A stretch of 18,938 bases of DNA from an uncultured Geobacter sp. (GTDB lineage Bacteria > Desulfobacterota > Desulfuromonadia > Geobacterales > Geobacteraceae), in the NCBI GenBank assembly GCA_937886325.1, contig CALABV010000226.1, positions 1 through 18,938 on the forward strand. The letters run 5' to 3'. The position numbers were made by a program, and so were the translations under genes. How positions within the stretch are numbered: the first letter of the stretch is position 1; each line of letters opens with the position of its first letter. This document shows, piece after piece, positions 7,017-14,569 of the stretch. The notes beneath the pieces were generated by a model, which was not told the origin of the DNA, ran no database searches, and saw only the letters and a list, made by a program, of their open reading frames with translations.

Positions 7017-8186
7017 GTGGGAATCCTTTCCAATACCGTCAGCATCAGCCATTTCAGGGTGGCGGGCGACATCCCCGTCATGGATCTTTTTGAATGGGTC
7101 TCACAGCGCCTGTCGAAGAACGGCTTCACCCCCATCGATCAGGGAATCGAGGAATTGTCCGTCGGCTGGGTCACCCCTGACGACCATCGCTCCAGCGACT
7201 TCAGCGTACCGTCGGCATTTTGGCGCGATCACTACCTGTTCTTCACCCTGCGCCAGGACAAACGCACGATTCCCGGCGCGCTGCTGCGTGCCTACCAGAG
7301 AGTGGCGGAAGAAGAATACCTCGCCGCCAATCCCGGCTTCCGCCGCGTTCCGAAACAGAAGAAGGAAGAGATGCGCGAATCGGTGCGCACCGCGCTGCTG
7401 GCGCGCACCCTGCCGGTACCGTCCACCTGCGACGCCGTGTGGGACACCCGGAGCAAGATCCTGACTCTCGCCTCCATCAGCGCCAAGACGGCCGATCTCT
7501 TCGAGACCCTGTTCAAAAAGACCTTCGAGGAATTGCGCCTGATCGCCGTCCACCCCTTTGCGCGGGCCGAACAGGTCGTGCCGGAAAATCTCTCCGAGGC
7601 CCTCCAGGCAGCGAACCGGGCCGGATCCGAGGCTGCCCTGGACCTGATCAAGAGCAACCTGTGGCTCGGCAGGGACTTCCTTCTCTGGACAACCTATCGA
7701 ACCCTGAACGAATCGGCCGAGTATCGCATTTCCCGCCCCGGACCCGCGACGGAACGGGAATCCTTCACGGCCTACGTGAACGACCGCCTGGTCCTGTGCG
7801 GCGGGGGTGATGAAGGGACCCAGAAGATCACGGTATCCGGCCCCCAGGACCGCTTCGGCGAGGTGCGCATGGCGCTCCGCACCGGCAAGGGGATCACCGA
7901 GGGGACTCTGTACCTGGAAAAGGACGAAAACGAATGGAAGCTGACCCTGAAAGGGGAGATGTTCCACTTCGCCTCCTTCAAGTCGCCCAAGGTGCAGATC
8001 GAAAAGGACGACACCGTTGATGCGCAGAGCGAGCGGGAGGCGGTGTTCTTCGAACGGATGAGCCTGCTGGAAACCGGCCTGCAGCTGTTCGACAGTCTGT
8101 TTGCCGCGTTCCTGGAAGTTCGCCTCGGAAACGAATGGGAAGATGAAATGACCAGGATTGACGCCTGGCTGACGGAAGAGGCATAA
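7017..8186 (+). CDS. rdgC: RdgC-like recombination-associated protein
   Basis: A 389-aa protein resembling RdgC, a ring-shaped DNA-binding protein that limits RecA-driven recombination in enterobacteria. Recognisable features are the N-terminal strand and helix followed by GF-P and SVGWVTP (about 48-54), the central IPGALLR segment, a basic KQKKEE stretch, then a LLARTLPVP...DAVWD segment and a SISAKTADLFETLF helix, in the order seen in RdgC. It is longer than the E. coli protein (303 aa), with extra sequence in the C-terminal half. The start is GTG at 7017, with AAGGAG at 7002-7007; the next in-frame ATG (7080) would remove the conserved first strand. It is the first gene of a probable four-gene run, with 55 bases to the V4R gene. 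The symbol is by family resemblance. Confidence 0.75.
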   Translation: MGILSNTVSISHFRVAGDIPVMDLFEWVSQRLSKNGFTPIDQGIEELSVGWVTPDDHRSSDFSVPSAFWRDHYLFFTLRQDKRTIPGALLRAYQRVAEEEYLAANPGFRRVPKQKKEEMRESVRTALLARTLPVPSTCDAVWDTRSKILTLASISAKTADLFETLFKKTFEELRLIAVHPFARAEQVVPENLSEALQAANRAGSEAALDLIKSNLWLGRDFLLWTTYRTLNESAEYRISRPGPATERESFTAYVNDRLVLCGGGDEGTQKITVSGPQDRFGEVRMALRTGKGITEGTLYLEKDENEWKLTLKGEMFHFASFKSPKVQIEKDDTVDAQSEREAVFFERMSLLETGLQLFDSLFAAFLEVRLGNEWEDEMTRIDAWLTEEA

Positions 8187-8241
8187 GACATCTATATGCC
8201 GGAAGAAGACTTCCCGGTCGACAAAAGGAGCATGACATAGC

Positions 8242-8778
8242 ATGTTCAAAGAAGAACGTAACCACACTAGATTCCAGTGGAAAGACCTGGGTGATATCCA
8301 GGCGGGGCGGCCCAACCTCGGCTTGACCGTGCCGGTACTGGCGTATCGTCTGCTCCAGTACACCCTGCGGGATGTGCTGATTTCCGAAGTGGGTGTAGAC
8401 AGGGCAAATGATATTTTCATCAAGTCCGGCAGGCTCGCCGGGGCTCAATTCTGCCGGAATATCCTGGACCGTGAGCTCGGCTTACATGAGTTTATTGCAC
8501 AATTGCAGAGAGTGCTCAAAGAGCAGACCATCGGAATCCTCAGGATTGAAGAGTCCGACATGGAGCACATGCGGTTCACTCTGACGGTTGCCGAGGATTT
8601 GGACTGCTCGGGACTTCCGTTCACGGATGAGGTTGTTTGCCACTATGACGAGGGGTTCATCGCCGGTATTTTCGAGACGTACACCGGCAAGCCCTTTTCG
8701 GTACGAGAGATTGATTGCTGGGCAAGCGGTGAGCGGGTCTGCCGTTTCCAGGCTCATGAGATTACGGTGGATCAATGA
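8242..8778 (+). CDS. V4R-domain (4-vinyl reductase type) sensor protein
   Basis: A 178-aa soluble protein with no signal peptide. The C-terminal part (about 112-173) is a V4R domain, a small-molecule-binding fold. It carries DCSG (121-124), C133, an aliphatic helix GFIAGIFETYTG (138-149), then VREIDCWASG (154-163, C159) and VCRF (166-169, C167). The four cysteines are at the usual V4R positions and may hold a metal. The N-terminal half is helical, as in the regulatory proteins that pair V4R with a dimerisation segment. AAGGAG (8225-8230) lies 11 nt before ATG. The stop codon overlaps the next start (ATGA), so the two proteins are probably made in equal amounts and act together. The ligand is unknown. 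Confidence 0.85.
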   Translation: MFKEERNHTRFQWKDLGDIQAGRPNLGLTVPVLAYRLLQYTLRDVLISEVGVDRANDIFIKSGRLAGAQFCRNILDRELGLHEFIAQLQRVLKEQTIGILRIEESDMEHMRFTLTVAEDLDCSGLPFTDEVVCHYDEGFIAGIFETYTGKPFSVREIDCWASGERVCRFQAHEITVDQ

Positions 8779-9380
8779 ACGAAACGGTTTTTGAAAAGCT
8801 CGTTTCACTCTTGCAGGGCGGAATTCCCTCGAAGATTGAACTGAAAGCAGATGATGTCGGAGCTGACCGGAAGCTCGGGGAAACAGTTAATCAACTCATC
8901 GATTTCATGCAAGAGATACACGCTTTCATCGTACCGTTATCGCGAGGTGAACTGCACGGCGTCAGAATGCAATCACGAAATTTCCTGGCGTCACCTTTCA
9001 AGGAATTGCATTCGCGCCTCCTCCATCTCACCTGGCAGGCAACCCGTGTAGCCAAGGGAGATTATGAACAACGTGTCGACTTCATGGGCGATTTCTCCGA
9101 AGCCTTCAACTCCATGATCATTTCTCTTGAACAGAATGAGAAAGCTCTCAAGAACAAGATCGTTGAACTTGAGAAAGCGCTTGCTCACATTACGAAATTG
9201 GAAGGGATCCTGCCAATCTGTTCAAATTGCAAGAAAATACGACTTGAAGGCGCCGACCCCAAAGCTCAGGAAAGTTGGATTCCCATAGAAAGCTATCTAA
9301 GGGCGAGGACAGAGGCCCAGTTTTCTCACGGCATCTGTCCGGAATGCGTGAAAAAGCTCTATTCCGAGTTCATGGACTGA
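8775..9380 (+). CDS. HAMP-like coiled-coil protein with C-terminal CxxC/HxxCxxC tail
   Basis: A 201-aa cytoplasmic protein. Residues about 60-120 resemble a HAMP linker (LTWQATRVAKGDYEQRVDF and SEAFNSM), followed by a coiled coil (about 115-143). The last 60 residues are a tail often seen at the end of deltaproteobacterial kinases and response regulators: LEGILPICSNCKKIR (142-156), a Trp-Ile-x-Ile-Glu segment, then FSHGICPECVKKLY (183-196). C149, C152, H185, C188 and C191 could bind zinc. Here no kinase, receiver or GGDEF domain is attached and there is no membrane segment. Its start overlaps the V4R gene by ATGA. My inference is that it relays the V4R signal through conformational change. 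The biochemical role of the tail is not known to me. Confidence 0.75.
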   Translation: MNETVFEKLVSLLQGGIPSKIELKADDVGADRKLGETVNQLIDFMQEIHAFIVPLSRGELHGVRMQSRNFLASPFKELHSRLLHLTWQATRVAKGDYEQRVDFMGDFSEAFNSMIISLEQNEKALKNKIVELEKALAHITKLEGILPICSNCKKIRLEGADPKAQESWIPIESYLRARTEAQFSHGICPECVKKLYSEFMD

Positions 9381-9425
9381 CACGAGCGTATATCGGACAC
9401 AACGAAACAGGGAGGAACCTACTCT

Positions 9426-10886
9426 ATGCAACCCGCATCGATACGTGTCGCCAAAGGTAAAGAAGAACTGCTCCTCTTTCCCCGCATGGCCAACCGCCAC
9501 GCCTTGATAGCCGGCGCCACCGGAACGGGAAAGACGGTTTCCCTGCGGGTGCTCGCCGAACAGTTCAGCGCCATGGGGGTTCCGGTCTTTCTGGCGGATA
9601 TCAAGGGAGACCTGTCCGGCGTGGCGAAGCCGGGAGGCGGCAACCCGAAGATAGCGGAACGGGCGGAAAAGCTCGGACTGACGGATTTCAGATACGAAGG
9701 CTGCCCCGTCACCTTCTGGGATATCTTCGGCGACCGGGGTCACCCCCTGCGAACCACGGTTTCCGAGATGGGTCCCCTCCTCCTGTCCCGCATACTCTCC
9801 CTCAACGACACCCAGAGCGGTGTACTGAACCTGGTGTTCAAGATTGCCGACGACAACGGCCTGCTGCTCCTGGATCTCAAGGATCTTCGGGAGATGACCC
9901 GCTTTGTCGGTGATAATGCGGCCGACTTCAAGACCGAGTACGGAAATATCTCCACCGCAAGCATCGGTGCCATCCAGCGGAACCTGCTCGTCCTTGAGGA
10001 GCAGGGTGGCGACCGGCTGTTCGGCGAACCGGCGCTGGATATCAATGACCTGCTTCAGACCGACGCAACCGGGAAAGGCATGGTCAACATCCTGTCCGCC
10101 GAACGGTTGATGCAGTCTCCGAAGGTCTACGCCACCTTCCTACTCTGGCTCCTGGCCGAGCTTTTCGAACAGCTCCCCGAAGTCGGCGACCCGGACAAGC
10201 CGAAGATGGTCTTCTTCTTCGACGAGGCCCACCTCCTGTTCGAGGACGTGCCCCAGGCATTGGAAGAGAAGATCGAGCAGGTGGTGCGGCTGATCCGCTC
10301 CAAGGGGGTCGGTGTCTGGTTCGTCACCCAAAACCCCCTCGATATCCCGGACAAGGTTCTCGGTCAACTGGGAAACCGGGTCCAGCACGCCCTGCGGGCC
10401 TTCACCCCCCGCGACCAGAAAGCGGTGCGCGCCGCTGCCGAGACCTTCCGCGCCAACCCGGAGCTGGACACCGAAACGGCGATCCTGGAGCTGGGAGTCG
10501 GGGAAGCGCTGGTTTCGCTCCTGGATGAGAAAGGAACCCCCGGCATGGTGGAGCGGGCATACGTCATGCCGCCCCGCAGCAGCCTTCCGCCCCTGACGCC
10601 CGACGAAATCCGCGAAATCGTCCAGGGTTCGGTCCTGTACGGCGCCTACGAAAAGGTCGTGGACCGGGAGTCTGCCTACGAAAAACTCCGCCGAAAGGCG
10701 GAACAGCTTCCGGAAGGCCGGGAGCCGGAACCGGCCGCCAGGGAGGAGAAGGCGGCGCCGTCCGAAGCGGGAAAACTCATCGGAGCGCTGGCCAAGAGCG
10801 CTGCCCATGCCATCGGCAGCCAGCTGGGACGGCAGATTATCCGCGGCGTGCTCGGCTCCCTGTTCGGCGGAGGCAGGCGAAGGTAG
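9426..10886 (+). CDS. yjgR: HerA-like P-loop ATPase, YjgR/DUF853 family
   Basis: A 486-aa ATPase of the HerA/FtsK superfamily, DUF853 (YjgR) branch. Walker A GATGTGKT is at 30-37, LADIKGDLSG at 56-65, Walker B MVFFFDEAHL at 261-270 and the sensor-like segment VTQNPLDIPD at 300-309. A charged linker (about 435-460) leads to the C-terminal segment RGVLGSLFGGG, typical of this family. Length agrees with E. coli YjgR (about 500 aa). The cellular role is not established; the family is usually called a helicase by homology to HerA, but no nuclease or NurA partner is present here. GGGAGG (9409-9414) precedes ATG by 11 nt. It follows the HAMP/Zn gene by 45 bases and may share its transcript with rdgC, which would group two DNA-related proteins around a sensor pair. 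Confidence 0.9.
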   Translation: MQPASIRVAKGKEELLLFPRMANRHALIAGATGTGKTVSLRVLAEQFSAMGVPVFLADIKGDLSGVAKPGGGNPKIAERAEKLGLTDFRYEGCPVTFWDIFGDRGHPLRTTVSEMGPLLLSRILSLNDTQSGVLNLVFKIADDNGLLLLDLKDLREMTRFVGDNAADFKTEYGNISTASIGAIQRNLLVLEEQGGDRLFGEPALDINDLLQTDATGKGMVNILSAERLMQSPKVYATFLLWLLAELFEQLPEVGDPDKPKMVFFFDEAHLLFEDVPQALEEKIEQVVRLIRSKGVGVWFVTQNPLDIPDKVLGQLGNRVQHALRAFTPRDQKAVRAAAETFRANPELDTETAILELGVGEALVSLLDEKGTPGMVERAYVMPPRSSLPPLTPDEIREIVQGSVLYGAYEKVVDRESAYEKLRRKAEQLPEGREPEPAAREEKAAPSEAGKLIGALAKSAAHAIGSQLGRQIIRGVLGSLFGGGRRR

Positions 10887-10918
10887 AACGGAAATCCCTC
10901 CCCGGTCCACTTTTCCAC

Positions 10919-11086
10919 GAATCCGCGACGCCTGAACGCCGAAGCGAGCGGAATGCCGGGGTTCATCGTCGCTGACGCCGTTTCATGCCGGTTACGCCTC
11001 GTGAACTTCGTCGGTCAGCCTGATTCCACGGGAACGCAAAAAACCGAGGCATTCCGCACGCGAAGGCGATCAGGCGTCGCGGATTC
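10919..11086. repeat. MITE-like element or large inverted repeat, 39-bp arms
   Basis: The left arm 10919-10957 and right arm 11048-11086 are reverse complements at 34 of 39 positions: 17 perfect outer bases and 10 perfect inner bases, with five mismatches between. The 90-bp centre has no recognised gene. Together they make a 168-bp element in the 321-bp gap between yjgR and uup. The arms are too long and far apart for an ordinary terminator. A non-autonomous transposable element or a recombination/RNA structure is possible; no clear target duplication was found. Confidence 0.7.
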
Positions 11087-11207
11087 AGCGTCCCACGCCC
11101 TTTTGGGGGGCGCTTCATCGGCAAGTACCTTCAAAAACGGCTATCACGATATTTCAACCACGTAGATTGACGTTACTTGGAAGATATCTTTCAGCGAAAG
11201 GAACAGT

Positions 11208-13103
11208 TTGTCGCTCATAGCATTACAGAACATCCACCTTGCCTTCGGCGGCCCGCCGATTCTTGACGGGGCAAGCCTCCAGATTGAGGAGGGGGATCGC
11301 CTCTGCCTCCTGGGACGGAACGGCGCGGGCAAGTCCACCCTGTTAAGGCTCCTGGCAGGGGAGAGCTCCCCCGACAACGGCGAGATCATGCGCCGTCAGA
11401 ATCTGCGGGTAGCCCTGGTTTCCCAGGAATCCCCACCGGACCTTTCCGGGCCGGTGTTCGACGTGGTTGCCGGCGGGATGGGCGACGCGGCGGAACTGCT
11501 GGCCGAATACCATCACGTGGGACTCCGCCTGGCGGCTGAAGGGGGTGGTAATCTGCTGAAGCGGCTGGAGGAAATCCACAAGGCCCTGGAGGAAACGGGC
11601 GGCTGGCGTCTCCACCAGGAGGTGGAACGCATCCTCAGCCGCCTTACCCTGGATCCGGACGCCGATTTTTCAACACTCTCCGGCGGCACGAAACGGCGGG
11701 CGCTCCTGGCCCGCGCGCTCGTTTCAACGCCGGACATCCTCCTTCTGGATGAGCCCACCAACCACCTGGACATCGACACCATCGTCTGGCTGGAGGAATT
11801 TCTCCTGCGCGAAGTAAAGACCTTCCTGTTCGTGACCCACGACCGGACCTTTGCCCGACGCGTGGCCAACCGGATCGCCGAACTGGACCGGGGAACGATC
11901 TATGCCTTCCCGTGCGGCTACGACTCGTTCATGGAACGACGGGAGGAGTTGCTCGAGGCCGAAATCTCACGCCGGGCACAGTTCGACAAAAAGCTGGCCA
12001 GGGAAGAGGCATGGATACGCCAGGGGATTAAGGCACGACGTACCCGCAACGAGGGACGGGTCCGGGCGTTGAAGAAGATGCGCGAGGAACGAAGCCGGCG
12101 GCGGGAACGGGTCGGGACGGCAAAGATGCAGCTGCAGCAAGCTGAGCTGTCGGGACGGCTGGTGGCGGAGGCGGAAGACGTCTCCTTCGCCTACGACGAC
12201 AAACCGGTAATCAGGGACTTCTCCACCATCATCCTGCGGGGGGACCGGGTCGGCATCATCGGCCCCAACGGTTCGGGCAAGAGTACCCTGCTGCGCCTGC
12301 TGCTCGGGGAACTGCAACCCCAAAGCGGAGAGATCCGCCTCGGATCGCGGCGCGAGGTGCTCTACTTCGACCAGATGCGCGAGCAGCTCGACCCTGAAAA
12401 GACTGTTCAGGAAAACGTGGGAGAGGGAAACGACACCATCGTCATCAACGGCAGGCCGCGCCACGTCATCGGCTACCTGCAGGACTTCCTCTTTTCCCCG
12501 GAACGGGCGCGGAGTCCCGTAAGCGTCCTGTCCGGCGGCGAACGCAACCGGTTGCTGCTGGCAAAGCTCTTCACCAAGCCGTCCAACGTGCTGGTCATGG
12601 ACGAACCCACCAACGACCTGGACTCCGAGACCCTCGACCTGCTGGAGGACCTGCTGCTGGAATGTTCCGGCACTCTGCTCCTGGTGAGCCATGACCGCGA
12701 CTTCCTCAACAACGTCGTCACCAGTACCCTGTCCATCGACCAGGACGGGCGGGTCCGGGAATACGTGGGCGGATACGACGACTGGCTGCGGCAAGCCGGG
12801 GCTTCGACTACCGCTCAGCCCGCCGTGCCTTCTCAGTCACGGGAAAAGCGAAGGCCGCAGACGGAGAAGCCCCGCAAACTGACTTTCAAGGAACAGCGGG
12901 AACTGGAGGCTCTTCCGGATACCATCGCGGCAATGGAACAGGAGGTTGAAGAGATTCACGGGAACCTGGCGGACCCGGAATTCTACCGGACCGCCGGGGA
13001 TGAGGTGGCCCTTCTTGCCGCGCGGCTCAAAGAGCTGGAATTGGAACTGGAAGCGGCGTATCTTCGATGGGAAGAACTGGAGACCTTGAGAGACCAACCA
13101 TGA
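11208..13103 (+). CDS. uup: ABC-F family ATPase Uup
   Basis: A 631-aa soluble ABC-F protein with two ATPase cassettes and no membrane domain. Cassette 1 has Walker A GRNGAGKST (36-44), signature LSGG (157-160) and DEPTNHLD in Walker B. Cassette 2 has GPNGSGKST (about 342-350), LSGGERNRLLLAKLF and DEPTNDLD, followed by SHDRDF. The charged linker lies between them. The C-terminal 85 residues (KLTFKEQRELEALP...) match the Uup-specific coiled-coil domain that binds DNA. Uup works at ribosomes and on branched DNA in E. coli. Start chosen: TTG at 11208 with AAAGGA (11197-11202) 5 nt upstream; no ATG fits before the conserved first strand. Its stop overlaps the next gene by ATGA, so it leads a three-gene coupled operon. 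Confidence 0.92.
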   Translation: MSLIALQNIHLAFGGPPILDGASLQIEEGDRLCLLGRNGAGKSTLLRLLAGESSPDNGEIMRRQNLRVALVSQESPPDLSGPVFDVVAGGMGDAAELLAEYHHVGLRLAAEGGGNLLKRLEEIHKALEETGGWRLHQEVERILSRLTLDPDADFSTLSGGTKRRALLARALVSTPDILLLDEPTNHLDIDTIVWLEEFLLREVKTFLFVTHDRTFARRVANRIAELDRGTIYAFPCGYDSFMERREELLEAEISRRAQFDKKLAREEAWIRQGIKARRTRNEGRVRALKKMREERSRRRERVGTAKMQLQQAELSGRLVAEAEDVSFAYDDKPVIRDFSTIILRGDRVGIIGPNGSGKSTLLRLLLGELQPQSGEIRLGSRREVLYFDQMREQLDPEKTVQENVGEGNDTIVINGRPRHVIGYLQDFLFSPERARSPVSVLSGGERNRLLLAKLFTKPSNVLVMDEPTNDLDSETLDLLEDLLLECSGTLLLVSHDRDFLNNVVTSTLSIDQDGRVREYVGGYDDWLRQAGASTTAQPAVPSQSREKRRPQTEKPRKLTFKEQRELEALPDTIAAMEQEVEEIHGNLADPEFYRTAGDEVALLAARLKELELELEAAYLRWEELETLRDQP

Positions 13104-14569
13104 ACATCCTTCTCCTGCGCCCCCATCCTGGCAATGAGCAATTCGGGCTCGGCCCCTTCTTCCGGGTGGAACCCCTCGGGCTGGAATATGTGGCGGCCGC
13201 GCTGCTTCCCCTCGGCCACTCCGTAACCATCGCGGACCTCCGTTTCCGGCCGGGAGCGGCAACATGGGTTCGGCGCACCCGTCCCCGCGTCGTGGGCATA
13301 TCCTGCCTCCACGCGCTGGAATACGACCGGGTCGTGGAAACGGCGCGGGAGGTGCGGCGGGCCGCGCCGGACGCCTTCATCCTGGTGGGCGGCCATGCGG
13401 CAATGGCGTTCAACGCCCCCCTGGAGGACGACTCCATTGACGCCGTTATCATGGACGACGGCGAAGAGACCATGCCGGCACTGGTCCGGGCCCTGGACAA
13501 GGGCGTTCCCCTGCGGGAGGTCCCGGCCCTGCGCCTGAAGACTGCCGACGGATGGGTCTCCACCCCGCCCCTCCCGGCCCGCACCGGCCTCGACCTCGTG
13601 CCCCTCCCCGCGCGGGACCTGGTGTCCCGGCACCGCTCCGGATACCACTGCCTGCTGTTCAAGCCGGTATGGCTCATCGAGACGGCGCGCGGCTGCCCGT
13701 TCCGCTGCTCCTTCTGCTCTATCTGGCAGCTCTATGACCGCACCTACCGGGAGCGGAGCATCGCGGCCGTGGTGGAGGATTTCGCGAACACCGGCGACGC
13801 CGTCTTCGTGGCCGACGACCTGTTCTGGAACAACCCTCCCCGCAGCATGGAGCTGGCGCGTGCCTTAAAAAAAAGGGGCGTCTTCAAGCGATGGATCCTG
13901 GTGCAGAGCCGCACCGACCTCATCTCCCGCAGCGCGGAACTTCTGGAGGAATGGCGTCCCATTGCCGGGGATTTCGACATCTTCCTGGGGTTCGAATTCG
14001 CCACCGACCGGGGTCTGTCGGGTATCACCAAGGACGCCGGGGTCAAGGAAAGCCTGGCCGCGGCGGAGGTCGCCCGCAGTCACCGCTACGGCATCAACGG
14101 CAATTTCCTCATTGACCCGGACTGGGATGAAGACGATTTCCGCCACCTGTGGGACTTCGTGGCGGCACACGGCCTGCAGCGCTCCGGCTTCACCCTCCTC
14201 ACCCCGCTGCCCGGAACCGACCTCTATGAAAGGGACAAGGCACGCCTCAAGGGGCTCCCGTGGGCCGATTTCGATATGCACCATCTTCTCTGGGAGCCGA
14301 AACTCGGCGCGGAGCGCTTCTGCGAGTTGTATGCGGAGACGTGGCGGCGCTCCATTCTGAACACCTCGGGAGACAAGAAGCTCACCGACTGGCTGCGCCA
14401 GGTGCGCCTTCTCCAGATCCCGTACATGATCAAGGTTATGCGCCGCACCCAGGCGATGATGAAACCGGAGACCTATCTCCGTGACTACAACGCTACGCGC
14501 GGGCGCGTGTCGACCGGCGGGGCGGGCGCCGATTCGGCCGGCTGCCCCCCTTGCGGACGGTCCGCATGA
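13100..14569 (+). CDS. B12-binding-type radical SAM protein, first of pair
   Basis: A 489-aa class B radical SAM enzyme. The N-terminal about 150 residues are a cobalamin-binding Rossmann domain (MNILLLRPHP; EPLGLEYVAAAL at 24-35; ILVGGHAAM at 94-102; the usual cobalt-ligand His motif is not obvious). The radical SAM domain carries the 4Fe-4S motif C199-x3-C203-x2-C206 in GCPFRCSFCSIW, and later LGFE and LIDPDWDEDDF. Enzymes of this kind methylate unactivated carbons or remodel lipids and tetrapyrroles. The segments EPLGLE, CSFC-x-W-x-x-YDRTYR and DPDWD recall HpnR-type hopanoid methylases, but this is weak and the substrate is unknown. ATG at 13100 is preferred over 13067 because it overlaps the uup stop (ATGA). 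The extreme C-terminus ends in a short Gly/Ala-rich stretch with CPPC. Confidence 0.88.
   Translation: MNILLLRPHPGNEQFGLGPFFRVEPLGLEYVAAALLPLGHSVTIADLRFRPGAATWVRRTRPRVVGISCLHALEYDRVVETAREVRRAAPDAFILVGGHAAMAFNAPLEDDSIDAVIMDDGEETMPALVRALDKGVPLREVPALRLKTADGWVSTPPLPARTGLDLVPLPARDLVSRHRSGYHCLLFKPVWLIETARGCPFRCSFCSIWQLYDRTYRERSIAAVVEDFANTGDAVFVADDLFWNNPPRSMELARALKKRGVFKRWILVQSRTDLISRSAELLEEWRPIAGDFDIFLGFEFATDRGLSGITKDAGVKESLAAAEVARSHRYGINGNFLIDPDWDEDDFRHLWDFVAAHGLQRSGFTLLTPLPGTDLYERDKARLKGLPWADFDMHHLLWEPKLGAERFCELYAETWRRSILNTSGDKKLTDWLRQVRLLQIPYMIKVMRRTQAMMKPETYLRDYNATRGRVSTGGAGADSAGCPPCGRSA

Noticed and set aside
7101..8423. A 440-aa minus-strand frame across the rdgC-like and V4R genes
   Set aside because: It is antisense to two well-supported genes and its sequence shows no motif; it is a high-GC shadow.
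10919..11086. An integron attC site
   Set aside because: The arms lack the GTTRRRY/RYYYAAC core sequences, and there is no cassette or integrase next to it.
10953..11165. A 70-aa frame inside the 168-bp inverted-repeat element
   Set aside because: No ribosome binding site and no similarity that I recognise; it runs through an inverted arm and is best seen as non-coding.
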